Shown here in pieces: positions 34,428-42,600 of a stretch of 64,000 nt of DNA. A model generated the notes under the pieces. The model did not search any database. It was not told the DNA's origin and worked only from the letters and a program-made list of their open reading frames with translations. A program made the translations under genes and the position numbers. This stretch comes from Lysobacter defluvii IMMIB APB-9 = DSM 18482. Its GTDB lineage: Bacteria > Pseudomonadota > Gammaproteobacteria > Xanthomonadales > Xanthomonadaceae. Position 1 is the stretch's first letter; each line of letters starts with the position of its first letter. Location of the stretch: positions 124,001-188,000 of the forward strand of contig NZ_AUHT01000008.1 of assembly GCF_000423325.1 (NCBI RefSeq). Reading direction: 5' to 3'.

Positions 34428-35002
34428 TGACTGAAAAGAACCAGCAGGAAACCGGGACCCGGTCCTCGCCCTGGCGCCAGCCCGTGATGTGGCTGGTGAT
34501 CGGACTGCCCGTGGCGGTCGTGATCGCCGGGATCATCATGATCATCCTGGCCGGTGGCGAGGGCGCGACCGACGTCGTGCCCGACGACGTCCAGCGCACC
34601 GCGCAGATCCAGACCGCCGACCTGGGCCCCGACCAGACTGCGCATGACATGCGGCTGAGCGCGATCGCACGGATCGACCTGGAGGGCGCGTTCGTCGAGG
34701 TGCTCCCGGTCAACGGCGACTTCGACCGCGAGGCCCCGCTGCGGCTGCACCTGCTGCACCCGGCGCTGGAAGACGGCGACCAGGCCTTCGAGGTCCAGCC
34801 GACCGAGACCGGCTGGCGGGCCGACGGCACGCCCGGCGTGGAGCACGCCTGGCGGGTGCGGCTGGAGCCGATGGACGGCCAGTGGCGCCTGCACGGCCGC
34901 CTGCCGGCGGGCCAGCAGGCCGTGAGCCTGCGGCCGTCGATGGACCTGGGCGCGCCCGACGACGCGCCGCGCCAGCCGTTCGCCAACGGCCAGGCGCAGT
35001 AG
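34427..35002 (+). CDS. fixH: FixH/CcoH-type oxidase assembly protein
   Basis: This 191-residue protein has one N-terminal membrane helix (about residues 20-43) and an extracytoplasmic FixH domain (LLHPALEDGDQ, WRVRLEPMDGQWRLHGRLP). I chose the ATG at 34427, which overlaps the ccoG stop (TGATG); a GTG one codon earlier is the alternative. It works with ccoG, fixI and ccoS in cbb3 biogenesis. Confidence 0.88.
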   Translation: MTEKNQQETGTRSSPWRQPVMWLVIGLPVAVVIAGIIMIILAGGEGATDVVPDDVQRTAQIQTADLGPDQTAHDMRLSAIARIDLEGAFVEVLPVNGDFDREAPLRLHLLHPALEDGDQAFEVQPTETGWRADGTPGVEHAWRVRLEPMDGQWRLHGRLPAGQQAVSLRPSMDLGAPDDAPRQPFANGQAQ

Positions 35003-35011
35003 GCGCATGCG

Positions 35012-37468
35012 ATGTCCGCAACGCTGCCATGGGAGGCCGGGGGGACCGCCAGCGCGGTGACCGCGGCCGCTACCTGCCACCATTGCGGTGAGCCGCTGCC
35101 GGCGCAGCCGGCGGTGCACCGCGTCGATGGCGTCGAGCAGCGCTTTTGCTGCGACGGCTGCGCCGCGGCCGCGCAGTGGATCGACGAGGCCGGGCTGGAC
35201 GACTACTACCGCCTGCGCAGCGAGCACGCCGGCCGGGTGGGCACCGAGGCCGTCGACCTGTCGGTCTGGGACCGCAGCGAGGTCCAGGCCGAGCACGTGC
35301 GCGAGATCCCGGGTGGCCGCGAGGTCACCCTGCTGACCGACGGCATGCGCTGCGCGGCCTGCGCCTGGCTGATCGACCGCGCGCTGGTGCGCGAGCCGGG
35401 CGTGATCGAGGCCAGCGCCAACGCAGTCACCGGCCGCATCCGCCTGGCCTGGGATCCGGAGAAGACGATCCTGTCGCTGCCGCTGCAGCGGCTGCTGGCA
35501 CTGGGCTACAAGCCGTACCTGGCCGGTGGCGAGGAGCGCGAGAAGGCCCGCCGCGCCGAGCGCAACCGCGACCTGATCCGCATCGGGATCGCCGGGCTGG
35601 CGTCGATGCAGGCGATGATGGTCGCCGAGGCGCTGTACCTGGACTTCAACAACACCATGTCGATCCCGGCGCGCGACTTCCTGCGCTGGATCACCTTCCT
35701 GCTGTCCACGCCGGTGGTGTTCTATTCCGGATGGCCGTTCCTGTCCGGCGCCTGGCGCGAGTTGCGTAACCGCCAGCTCGGCATGGACACGCTTATCGCC
35801 AGTTCCACCCTGCTGGCCTACCTCGCCAGCGTGGTCGCCACCGTGCAGGGCCACGACCACGTCTGGTACGACGCGGCGGTGATGTTCGTGTTCCTGCTGC
35901 TGGCCGCGCGCATGCTGGAAAAGCGCGCGCGCGCGGTTGCCTCGGCGCAGGTGGACGCGCTGGCCCGGGCGCGCCCGGCCTTCGCCACCCGCGAGCTGCC
36001 CGACGGCACCCGCGAATCGGTGCCGCTCGCCGCACTCGAGGTGGGGGACATCGCCTGCGTCGCGGTGGGCGAGGTGGTACCGGCCGACGGGCGCCTGCTG
36101 GAGCCGGCGCGGCTGGAGGAAGCCCTGCTGACCGGCGAGCCCGCCCCGGTCGAGCACGTTGCCGGCGACATCGCGTACGCCGGCACCGTCTGCCGCGAGC
36201 GCCCGACCCGGCTGGAAGTGCTCGCCATCGGCGCCGGGACCCGCCTGGCCGAGCTGTCGCACCTGGTCGAGCAGGCGCAGTCGCAGCGCCCGGAGCTGGC
36301 CCGCAGCGCGGGGCGCATCGCCCACCATTTCGTCGCCGGCTTGATCGTCGCGACCCTGCTGGTCTACTTCGGCTGGCGCATCTACGACCCCTCCCGCGCC
36401 TTCGAGGTCACGCTGGCCCTGCTGGTGATCAGCTGTCCGTGCGCGCTGTCGCTGGCGGTGCCCTCGGCGCTGACCTCCGCCCACGGCGCGCTCGCCCGCC
36501 TCGGCGTGCTGGCGGTGCGCGAGAACGCGCTGGAAACCCTTGCGGGCGTCACCGACATCGTGTTCGACAAGACCGGCACCCTCAGCGACGGACACCCGGA
36601 GCTGGCCGCGATCGAGGTGCTGGACCCCGCCCACGACCGGGAGGGCGTGCTGCGCATCGCCGCCGCGCTGGAGTGCGACAGCGGGCATCCGATCGCCCGC
36701 GCTTTCGCCGGCGTCGACGCCGTGCCGGTCGCCTCGGGCGTGCAGGCGGTGCCGGGGCAGGGGATTGGCGGCGAGGTCGATGGGACGGCCTGGCGGCTCG
36801 GGCGCGCGGCCTACGCCACCGGCGGCCGCGAGCCGGACGACGACCATGTCTGGCTTGGCGACGGCACCCGCGCGGTGGCCCGCTTCCGCCTGTCGGAGGC
36901 CGAGCGGCCCGACGCCGCCGCCGCGGTGGAGGCGTTGCGCGGACTCGGCCTGCGCGTCCACCTGGCCAGCGGGGACGCAGCCGCGCCGGTGGAGCGCTTC
37001 GCCGCCCGCGTGGGCATCGCCGATCCGCGGTCCCGCCAGACCCCCGAGGACAAGCTGGCCTTTGCCCGTGCGCTGCAGGCCGAAGGGCGCGTCGTGGCGA
37101 TGGTGGGGGACGGGCTGAACGACGCGCCCGTGCTCGCCGGCGCCGATGTGTCGCTGGCGGTGGGCGAGGGCGCGGCCCTGGCCCAGCGCGCCGCCGACCT
37201 GGTGCTCACCGGGCCCACCCTGCTGCGGATCCCGCAGGCGATCGAGGTCGCGCGCAAGGGCCAGCGGGTGATCCGCCAGAACCTGGCCTGGGCGACCGGT
37301 TACAACGTGCTGGCGATCCCGCTCGCCGCCGCTGGCCTTGTGACGCCGTGGCTGGCCGCGCTGGGCATGGCGCTGTCGTCGCTGGTGGTGACCGTAAACG
37401 CCCTGCGGCTGTCCCGCCGCGGCGACCGTCGCCGGGACTCGAGCCAGCCCCTGGAGGCCCCCGCATGA
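35012..37468 (+). CDS. fixI: FixI/CcoI copper-translocating P-type ATPase
   Basis: This 818-residue P1B ATPase brings copper to the cbb3 oxidase. An N-terminal Cys-rich segment (CHHCGEPL, RFCCDGCAAA) precedes a heavy-metal-associated domain with GMRCAACAW. It has about eight membrane helices with the ion motif SCPCALSLA, the phosphorylation site DKTGTLSDG and the hinge VGDGLNDAPVL. The two-part N-terminus is normal for the FixI branch as opposed to ordinary CopA. It overlaps ccoS by four bases. Confidence 0.95.
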   Translation: MSATLPWEAGGTASAVTAAATCHHCGEPLPAQPAVHRVDGVEQRFCCDGCAAAAQWIDEAGLDDYYRLRSEHAGRVGTEAVDLSVWDRSEVQAEHVREIPGGREVTLLTDGMRCAACAWLIDRALVREPGVIEASANAVTGRIRLAWDPEKTILSLPLQRLLALGYKPYLAGGEEREKARRAERNRDLIRIGIAGLASMQAMMVAEALYLDFNNTMSIPARDFLRWITFLLSTPVVFYSGWPFLSGAWRELRNRQLGMDTLIASSTLLAYLASVVATVQGHDHVWYDAAVMFVFLLLAARMLEKRARAVASAQVDALARARPAFATRELPDGTRESVPLAALEVGDIACVAVGEVVPADGRLLEPARLEEALLTGEPAPVEHVAGDIAYAGTVCRERPTRLEVLAIGAGTRLAELSHLVEQAQSQRPELARSAGRIAHHFVAGLIVATLLVYFGWRIYDPSRAFEVTLALLVISCPCALSLAVPSALTSAHGALARLGVLAVRENALETLAGVTDIVFDKTGTLSDGHPELAAIEVLDPAHDREGVLRIAAALECDSGHPIARAFAGVDAVPVASGVQAVPGQGIGGEVDGTAWRLGRAAYATGGREPDDDHVWLGDGTRAVARFRLSEAERPDAAAAVEALRGLGLRVHLASGDAAAPVERFAARVGIADPRSRQTPEDKLAFARALQAEGRVVAMVGDGLNDAPVLAGADVSLAVGEGAALAQRAADLVLTGPTLLRIPQAIEVARKGQRVIRQNLAWATGYNVLAIPLAAAGLVTPWLAALGMALSSLVVTVNALRLSRRGDRRRDSSQPLEAPA

Positions 37469-37725
37469 ACATCCTGCTGCTGATGATCCCGCTGGCGCTG
37501 GTCCTGCTGGTGGCCGCGATCCTGGCTTTTGTCTGGGCGGTCCGCCGCGGCCAGTTCGAGGACCTGGACACGCCGGCCATCGACATCCTGCGCGAGGACC
37601 CCACCGAGCGCGCCACCCGCGCGCGCGTGGAGGCGCGCCGCGCTGCCGCCATGCAGGGCACGGCTGATGCCGATGAGCGGCCGGCCGGAGACGACCGCAC
37701 GGACAGGAACCCCGGTGCCGATTGA
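37465..37725 (+). CDS. ccoS: CcoS, cbb3 oxidase assembly protein
   Basis: This 86-residue protein has one membrane helix (residues 4-26), then AVRRGQFEDLDTPAIDIL, the CcoS signature, and an acidic and polar tail. CcoS is needed for heme or copper insertion in cbb3 oxidases. It overlaps both fixI (ATGA) and the TauE/SafE gene. Confidence 0.92.
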   Translation: MNILLLMIPLALVLLVAAILAFVWAVRRGQFEDLDTPAIDILREDPTERATRARVEARRAAAMQGTADADERPAGDDRTDRNPGAD

Positions 37726-38443
37726 CTGGCTGACCCTGGGCGCGGCCCTGCTCACCGGCCTGCTGGGCGGGGTGCATTGCGCGGCCATGTGCGGCGGCAT
37801 CGCCACCGGCTTCTCGGCGATGGCGCCCCGCGCCAGCTGGTGGGTGGCGCTGCAGCCCAACCTGGGGCGCGTGCTGGGCTATGTGCTGGCCGGGCTCATC
37901 GCCGGCGGCATCGGGCGCGGCATCGTCGAGGTGGCGCGGATCGACTGGCTCGGCTGGGGCCTGCGCATGGCCGTGGGCCTGGTGCTGGTCGTCGCCGCGC
38001 TGCGGCTGCTGGACCGCAAGGGCCGGCTCGCCTTCCTCTCGCGCTCCGGCAACACCCTGTGGCAATGGCTGCGGCCGCTGCAACGGCGGATGCTGCCGGC
38101 CAACACGCCCGCCCGGCGGATCGGGCTGGGCATGCTGTGGGGCTGGATGCCGTGCGGGCTGAGCACCACCATGCTGGCCGCCGCCTGGCTGCAGGCGGAC
38201 GCGCGCAACGGCGCGCTGACCATGGCCGCGTTCGGCCTGGGCACGCTGCCGATGATGCTGCCGCTGACCTGGGCCGGCGCGCGCCTGGGGCAGCGCCTCC
38301 AGCGCGGAGGTCTGCGCACCGCGGCCGGCTCGCTGGTGCTGCTTGCCGGCGTGCTCACCATGCTCTCGCCCTGGCTGATGCAGGTCCCCGGGCTCCACGG
38401 GCTGCTGGCCGCGCTGGGCTGCCTGCCGCCGCAGGCGCACTGA
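37715..38443 (+). CDS. TauE/SafE-family membrane protein of the cco operon
   Basis: This 242-residue protein has six or so membrane helices and the HCAAMCGGI motif in the first helix (residues 21-29), which could bind metal. A second Cys-Pro-type motif is in GWMPCGLST. Proteins of this UreH-like branch often sit at the end of cbb3 assembly operons, where a copper or thiol transport role is suspected. The GTG start at 37715 overlaps ccoS by 11 bases. The family name should not be read as proof of sulfite export. Confidence 0.8.
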   Translation: MPIDWLTLGAALLTGLLGGVHCAAMCGGIATGFSAMAPRASWWVALQPNLGRVLGYVLAGLIAGGIGRGIVEVARIDWLGWGLRMAVGLVLVVAALRLLDRKGRLAFLSRSGNTLWQWLRPLQRRMLPANTPARRIGLGMLWGWMPCGLSTTMLAAAWLQADARNGALTMAAFGLGTLPMMLPLTWAGARLGQRLQRGGLRTAAGSLVLLAGVLTMLSPWLMQVPGLHGLLAALGCLPPQAH

Positions 38444-38446
38444 GTT

Positions 38447-39226
38447 TCAGGCCGAGCCGCGGGCCTGCAGGCGCGGGGTGTCGGTTTCCCGGTTGGCCAT
38501 GCGCTCGAGCTCGTCGGCGTCGAGGATCTCCACGCGCCGGCCCGACACCTGGATCACGCCTTCGTCCTGCAGCCGGCTGAAGCCGCGGCTGACGGTTTCC
38601 AGCGCAAGCCCGAGGAAGTGGCCGATGTCGTCGCGGCTCATCGGCAGCACCAGCGAAGTCGCCGAGCCGCCGGCCTGCGCCACGCGCCGCGACAGCCCGT
38701 GCAGGAACAGCGCGATCCGCTCGCCCGCCTGCCGCCGCACCAGCATGCCGATGTGGTCCTGCTCGCGCTCCAGGCGCTGGCCGATGATACGCAGCAACTG
38801 GTGCTGCAGTTCCGGCAGCTGCATGGCGATCGAGGTCAGGCGCTCGTAGGGGACCTCGCAGACGCTGGCGTCGGTCAGCGCCACCGCCTCGCAGCGGTGC
38901 TGGCCGCTGCCCAGCGCGTCCAGGCCGATCAGCTCGCCCGGCAGGTGGAACCCCAGCACCTGCTCCTCGCCGTCCTCGCTCACCAGCACCGTCTTGAAAG
39001 CGCCCTCCCGGCCCACGAAGAGGGCGCCCAGCGGGTCACCGGCGTGGAACAGGCGCTCGCCGCGGGCGACCGGTCGCCGCCGGCGCACCACGTGGTCCAG
39101 GCGTTCCAGCTCGCTGGCGCCGATGCCGGCGGGCTCGCAGAGCCGGTGCAGGGAGCAGCGCGCGCAATTCCTCCGCAGGCGTTCCAGGTCGAGGCGCCCA
39201 TGGCGGGCGGGGGCGGAGCTGTCCAT
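38447..39226 (-). CDS. fnr: Fnr/Anr-type oxygen-sensing transcription regulator
   Basis: This 259-residue CRP-family protein has the 4Fe-4S cluster cysteines Cys21, Cys24 and Cys30 ([11 protein letters not shown]) and Cys123 (SVCEVPY), arranged as in E. coli FNR. The recognition helix reads ETVSR, the FNR form that binds TTGAT half-sites. It should dimerise and activate without oxygen. It lies convergent to the cco operon end and divergent from queD. It is a likely user of the nine boxes in this window. Confidence 0.93.
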   Translation of the reverse strand: MDSSAPARHGRLDLERLRRNCARCSLHRLCEPAGIGASELERLDHVVRRRRPVARGERLFHAGDPLGALFVGREGAFKTVLVSEDGEEQVLGFHLPGELIGLDALGSGQHRCEAVALTDASVCEVPYERLTSIAMQLPELQHQLLRIIGQRLEREQDHIGMLVRRQAGERIALFLHGLSRRVAQAGGSATSLVLPMSRDDIGHFLGLALETVSRGFSRLQDEGVIQVSGRRVEILDADELERMANRETDTPRLQARGSA

Positions 39227-39254
39227 TGCCGCAATGGTGCCACGCCGCCCCGTC

Positions 39255-39268
39255 CGGCACATGTGCCG
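39255..39268. promoter_or_regulatory. Perfect palindrome between fnr and queD
   Basis: CGGCACATGTGCCG is a 14-bp perfect palindrome in the 63-base gap between the divergent fnr and queD starts. It could be an operator for either gene. I do not recognise the factor. Confidence 0.35.
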
Positions 39269-39289
39269 CGCAGGGCTACAATGCGGCGG

Positions 39290-39643
39290 ATGGAGATCTT
39301 CAAGGCATTCACCCTCGAGGCCGCGCACCGGCTGCCCAACGTCCCCGAGGGGCACAAGTGCGCCCGCCTGCACGGCCATTCGTTCCGCGTCGAGATCCGG
39401 GTCGAGGGCGAACTCCAGCCCGGCACGGAGTGGGTGATGGACTACGCCGACATCAAGGCCGCCTTCGAGCCGCTGTACCGGCAGCTGGACCACCACTACC
39501 TCAACGAGATCGAAGGGCTGGAGAACCCGACCAGCGAGCGCCTCGCCGTCTGGATCTGGGAGCGCCTGAAGCCCGCGCTGCCGCAGCTGTCGGAGGTGGT
39601 GGTCCACGAGACCTGCACGTCGGGGTGCCGCTACCGCGGCTGA
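39290..39643 (+). CDS. queD: 6-carboxy-5,6,7,8-tetrahydropterin synthase (QueD/PTPS family)
   Basis: This 117-residue protein has the zinc ligands His (AAHRLP) and His-x-His (LHGHSF), the catalytic Cys of KCARLHGH, and the C-terminal [15 protein letters not shown]. It makes the pterin precursor of queuosine. TACAAT ends seven bases before the ATG and no Shine-Dalgarno sequence is present, so the message may be leaderless. Confidence 0.93.
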   Translation: MEIFKAFTLEAAHRLPNVPEGHKCARLHGHSFRVEIRVEGELQPGTEWVMDYADIKAAFEPLYRQLDHHYLNEIEGLENPTSERLAVWIWERLKPALPQLSEVVVHETCTSGCRYRG

Positions 39644-39671
39644 GCCGGGCACGACACCAGCTGGCCTTCGC

Positions 39672-39685
39672 CTGACCTGCGTCAG
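39672..39685 (+). promoter_or_regulatory. FNR/Dnr-type box upstream of the chorismate mutase-ubiT gene
   Basis: CTGACCTGCGTCAG is a near-symmetrical variant of TTGAY-N4-RTCAR. It is centred 51 bases before the ATG at 39730. Confidence 0.7.
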
Positions 39686-39729
39686 GTACCGCGCTGCCGG
39701 CGCCCGCCATGATGGCGCCAGGAGGCGCC

Positions 39730-40593
39730 ATGCAACTACCCGGACCGCACCGGCCTGCGCTCGCCGGCGTGCGCGCGGCCATCGATGCCATCGACACCCT
39801 GCAGCTCGCGCTGCTGGGCATGCGCGGCCGCCTGGCGGTGCGCGCCGGACGCGCCAAGCACTTCGCCGGGCTGCCCGGTAGCGACCCGGAGCGCGAGGCG
39901 CGGGTGCGGGAACGCGCGCTGCGGCTGGCGGAACGCTTCGGGGTGGAGCCGGTAACCGCCGGCGCGCTTCAGGCCATCGCCGTCGCCGAGGCCCGGAGGC
40001 GGCAGGGGTTGGGAGCTGACCTGGATCAAGGCCGTGGCGGTACCGGGAGGGGGATCATCGCCTCCACCATGCACATCGACACCGAAGCGAAGCCGGCCGC
40101 CGCCGGCGCCCGCCGCGCCTTGCGCCTGCTCCCGCCGCCGCGCCGGCTGGCACCGCTGTTCCGTGCCATCCCCGCCAGCCGCCAACGGCGCTGGCTCGAA
40201 TCCGCCATGGCGCGGGTCCTTGCGCCGTCCCTGGAGGGCGGCGACCTCGACTTCATGCGCGGGCGCCGGCTGGGCATCGAGGTCCGCGACCTTGGCCTGT
40301 CCTGGGTGGTGGAGCTGCGCGGCGACGTACTGGAAGTGGTGGACGCCGGGGCCGAGGCCAGCGTGCGCGGCGACGCCACCGACCTGCTGTTGCTGGCCAG
40401 CCGGCTCGAAGACGCCGACACGCTGTTCTTCCAGCGGCGGCTGGAACTCACCGGGGACACCGAGCTTGGCCTTACGGTGCGCAACCTGCTGGAACGGCTG
40501 CCATGGGAGTCCGTGCCGCTTGGGCTGCGCGTCGCGCTCAACCGTGGCGCCCGCCTGGCGCGCGCGGCCCGCGCCGCGCACCGCGGGCACTGA
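39730..40593 (+). CDS. ubiT: Chorismate mutase (AroQ) domain fused in frame to UbiT
   Basis: This single open frame of 287 residues has two parts. Residues 1-93 form an AroQ-class chorismate mutase. Arg15, Arg32, Lys43, Asp52, Arg55, Glu56 and Gln92 all sit at the spacing of E. coli residues 11, 28, 39, 48, 51, 52 and 88; only the serine (84 in E. coli) is Ala. Residues about 114-287 form an SCP2-like UbiT domain (DTLFFQRRLELTGDTELGL). UbiT is the lipid-binding accessory factor of O2-independent ubiquinone synthesis. No stop separates the halves. However, a second FNR box (40016-40029) lies in the joint, and an ATG at 40069 could start UbiT alone. The fusion may thus make both a long and a short product. 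ubiV and ubiU are convergent next door. Confidence 0.85.
   Translation: MQLPGPHRPALAGVRAAIDAIDTLQLALLGMRGRLAVRAGRAKHFAGLPGSDPEREARVRERALRLAERFGVEPVTAGALQAIAVAEARRRQGLGADLDQGRGGTGRGIIASTMHIDTEAKPAAAGARRALRLLPPPRRLAPLFRAIPASRQRRWLESAMARVLAPSLEGGDLDFMRGRRLGIEVRDLGLSWVVELRGDVLEVVDAGAEASVRGDATDLLLLASRLEDADTLFFQRRLELTGDTELGLTVRNLLERLPWESVPLGLRVALNRGARLARAARAAHRGH
40016..40029 (+). promoter_or_regulatory. Intragenic FNR/Dnr-type box before the UbiT domain
   Basis: CTGACCTGGATCAA is identical, base for base, to the box before the NO reductase gene at 51387. It codes for Ala-Asp-Leu-Asp-Gln in the linker of the fusion. It is centred 46 bases before the internal ATG at 40069, so a transcript from it would have almost no leader. 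Confidence 0.65.
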
Positions 40594-40608
40594 CCAGCGG
40601 CTGGCCAG

Positions 40609-41514
40609 TCAGCCGGCCGGGTCCGCCAGCGCCGGCTGCGAATGCCCGGCCCGCATGCCGGGCTCGCCGTGCCAGTAGCCGTTCCGCGCGCCGAGCCTGG
40701 GTGGCGCCACCGGCGAGGTGCGTGCCAGGTCGAAGTGCTCGACCACTTCGCGGCAGCCCGTGGCCTGCGGGTAGATCCGCAGCACGTCCACGCCCAGCGC
40801 ACGCAACTCCGGCAACTCGGGTCCCAGGTCGGTGATCTCCTCGCCCTGGACCTGGATGCCGTTGATGCGCAGGAAGGATTCGCCCTCGCGCGTGGCCAGC
40901 GGCAGGCCATCCGGGTAGTCGATGCAGCGGAAGCCACAGCGGTCCTTTGGCACGTCCAGAGCGCGCGCGGTGAAGCAGCGTGCCGAGAACGACAAGGGCA
41001 ACCGGCCCCAGGCGATCACCTCCAGCTCGGGCATCGTCCGACCGCCTTCCACCAGCGCATCGCGCAGTTCGGTGACCAGCTGGTGGCCCTGCTCCACGCC
41101 CGGCACCCAGCGTCGCAGGCCGTCCTCCATCAGCATCGCCAATGCATCGTGGTTGTAGACGTTGAGCGTGGGCCCGGCGACGAAGGGCAGGCCCGCATTC
41201 CGGCAGACCTGGACCGCGGACAGGTCGTTGGCCTCCAGCCAGAAGCCGCCGTCCGCCACCAGCCGCTCGAGCACGCCGAGCTCGGACTCCGCTTCGATCA
41301 GCGCCAGGCTCGACAGCACTACCTGCTTGCCGCTGCCGGCCAGTTCCCTGGCGAGCTCCAGCCAGTCCTCGGTGCCCAGTTCGCGGCGCTTGCTGCAGAC
41401 CGTTTCTCCCAGGTAGATGATGTCCACCGGCCAGTGGGCGGCTTCGCGGTAGAAGGCAAGGGTGGTTTCGCGCGGCCAGAAGTACTGCAGCGCGCCGAGG
41501 CTGAGTTTCATCAT
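40609..41514 (-). CDS. ubiV: UbiV, O2-independent ubiquinone hydroxylation (U32 family)
   Basis: This 301-residue protein belongs to the U32 peptidase-like family and has the four cluster cysteines Cys40, Cys180, Cys193 and Cys197 (ETVCSKRR, SARCFTARAL, KDRCGFRCI), one off or equal to the E. coli numbering. With UbiU it hydroxylates ubiquinone precursors without oxygen. It lies 16 bases after ubiU. The ATG at 41514 is followed at once by a second ATG. Confidence 0.93.
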   Translation of the reverse strand: MMKLSLGALQYFWPRETTLAFYREAAHWPVDIIYLGETVCSKRRELGTEDWLELARELAGSGKQVVLSSLALIEAESELGVLERLVADGGFWLEANDLSAVQVCRNAGLPFVAGPTLNVYNHDALAMLMEDGLRRWVPGVEQGHQLVTELRDALVEGGRTMPELEVIAWGRLPLSFSARCFTARALDVPKDRCGFRCIDYPDGLPLATREGESFLRINGIQVQGEEITDLGPELPELRALGVDVLRIYPQATGCREVVEHFDLARTSPVAPPRLGARNGYWHGEPGMRAGHSQPALADPAG

Positions 41515-41530
41515 CGATTTCCCGTGGCGC

Positions 41531-42535
41531 TCAGTGCCAGGAGCGGTGGTAGGGCCCGAGGGTGGTCTGGTGGCCTTCGGCGTGCGCGGACAGCGCCTGC
41601 TTCCATTGCGGCCGGGGTTCCCAGCGGTCGGGCGCGGCGGCGTGGCGGTCGATCGCCTCGCGCCAGGTCCGGGCGACCGCGCGCACGTAGGCGGCGCCGC
41701 GCTGGCGGCCTTCGATCTTGAGCGCCACCACTCCCGCCCGGGCCAGCCGCGGGATCAGTTCCAGGGTGTTGAGGCTGGTCGGCTCCTCCAGGGCGTGGAA
41801 GATCTCCCCGCCGACGTCGAACCGGCCCTTGCAGACGGTCGGATAGCCGGCCGGCTCGGCCGGCTGGAAGCGGTCGATCAGCACGTGGTTGAGACGCGCC
41901 GTGCGGCTGCCGTCGGCGAACTCGTCCCAGCGCACAAAGCCGGCCGGCGAGCACACCCCGTGCCGGTTGGGCGAGGCGCCGGTGACATAGCTGGAAAGCT
42001 GGCAGCGGCCCTCGACCATGATGCACAGGCTGCCGAAGGCAAACACCTCGATCGCCACCGGCGAACGTTCGCACAGCCGCTCCACCTGCTGGATCGAAAG
42101 CACCCGCGGCAGTACCGCGCGGACGATGCCGAAGCGCTCGTACGCGTAGCGCAGCGCCGGTTCGGTCGTCGCCGAACCCTGCACGGAAAGGTGCCGCGCC
42201 ATGGCGGGGTGGGTGCGTGCGGCGTAGTCGAGCACCGCCATCTCCGCGGCGATGATCGCGTCGGCACCCAGTTCGGCCGCCTTGTCCACGGCGGCATGCC
42301 ATTGCTTCAGGCGCACGCTGTCGGGGTAGGTGTTGAGCGCCAGGTAGACCTTCGCGCCCTTCGCCCGGGCGTAGCGCATGCCGGCCTGCAGTTCCGCGTC
42401 GGAGAAGTTCAGGCCCGGGAAGGCCCTGGCGTTGGTCTGGTCGCGGAAGCCGGCATAGACCGCGTCGGCCCCCGCGTCGACCGCCGCCTGCAGCGCCGGC
42501 AGGTTGCCGGCCGGACATACCAGTTGCATCGCCAT
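41531..42535 (-). CDS. ubiU: UbiU, O2-independent ubiquinone hydroxylation (U32 family)
   Basis: This 334-residue U32-family protein has the cluster cysteines Cys171, Cys178, Cys195 and Cys235 (GSLCIMVEGRCQLS, RHGVCSPAG, PTVCKGRF), matching E. coli UbiU. It pairs with UbiV to form a 4Fe-4S heterodimer. An FNR box is centred 58 bases before the ATG, overlapping the end of ubiD. In E. coli ubiT is divergent from ubiUV; here it is convergent. Confidence 0.94.
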   Translation of the reverse strand: MAMQLVCPAGNLPALQAAVDAGADAVYAGFRDQTNARAFPGLNFSDAELQAGMRYARAKGAKVYLALNTYPDSVRLKQWHAAVDKAAELGADAIIAAEMAVLDYAARTHPAMARHLSVQGSATTEPALRYAYERFGIVRAVLPRVLSIQQVERLCERSPVAIEVFAFGSLCIMVEGRCQLSSYVTGASPNRHGVCSPAGFVRWDEFADGSRTARLNHVLIDRFQPAEPAGYPTVCKGRFDVGGEIFHALEEPTSLNTLELIPRLARAGVVALKIEGRQRGAAYVRAVARTWREAIDRHAAAPDRWEPRPQWKQALSAHAEGHQTTLGPYHRSWH

Positions 42536-42586
42536 CCCCGGCTGTGAAGGTGCCGGGATGGTCGCCCCCGTTCAGCAAGCCCGTCC

Positions 42587-42600
42587 TTGACCTGGGTCAG
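42587..42600 (-). promoter_or_regulatory. FNR/Dnr-type box upstream of ubiU-ubiV
   Basis: TTGACCTGGGTCAG overlaps the last codons of ubiD and is centred 58 bases before the ubiU ATG. Confidence 0.75.

Noticed and set aside
34169-38440. A 1,423-codon open frame antisense to ccoG, fixH, fixI, ccoS and the TauE/SafE gene
   Set aside because: It is a by-product of GC-rich codon use. The product is Gln/His/Arg/Gly-rich without domains, and the sense strand carries well-known genes.
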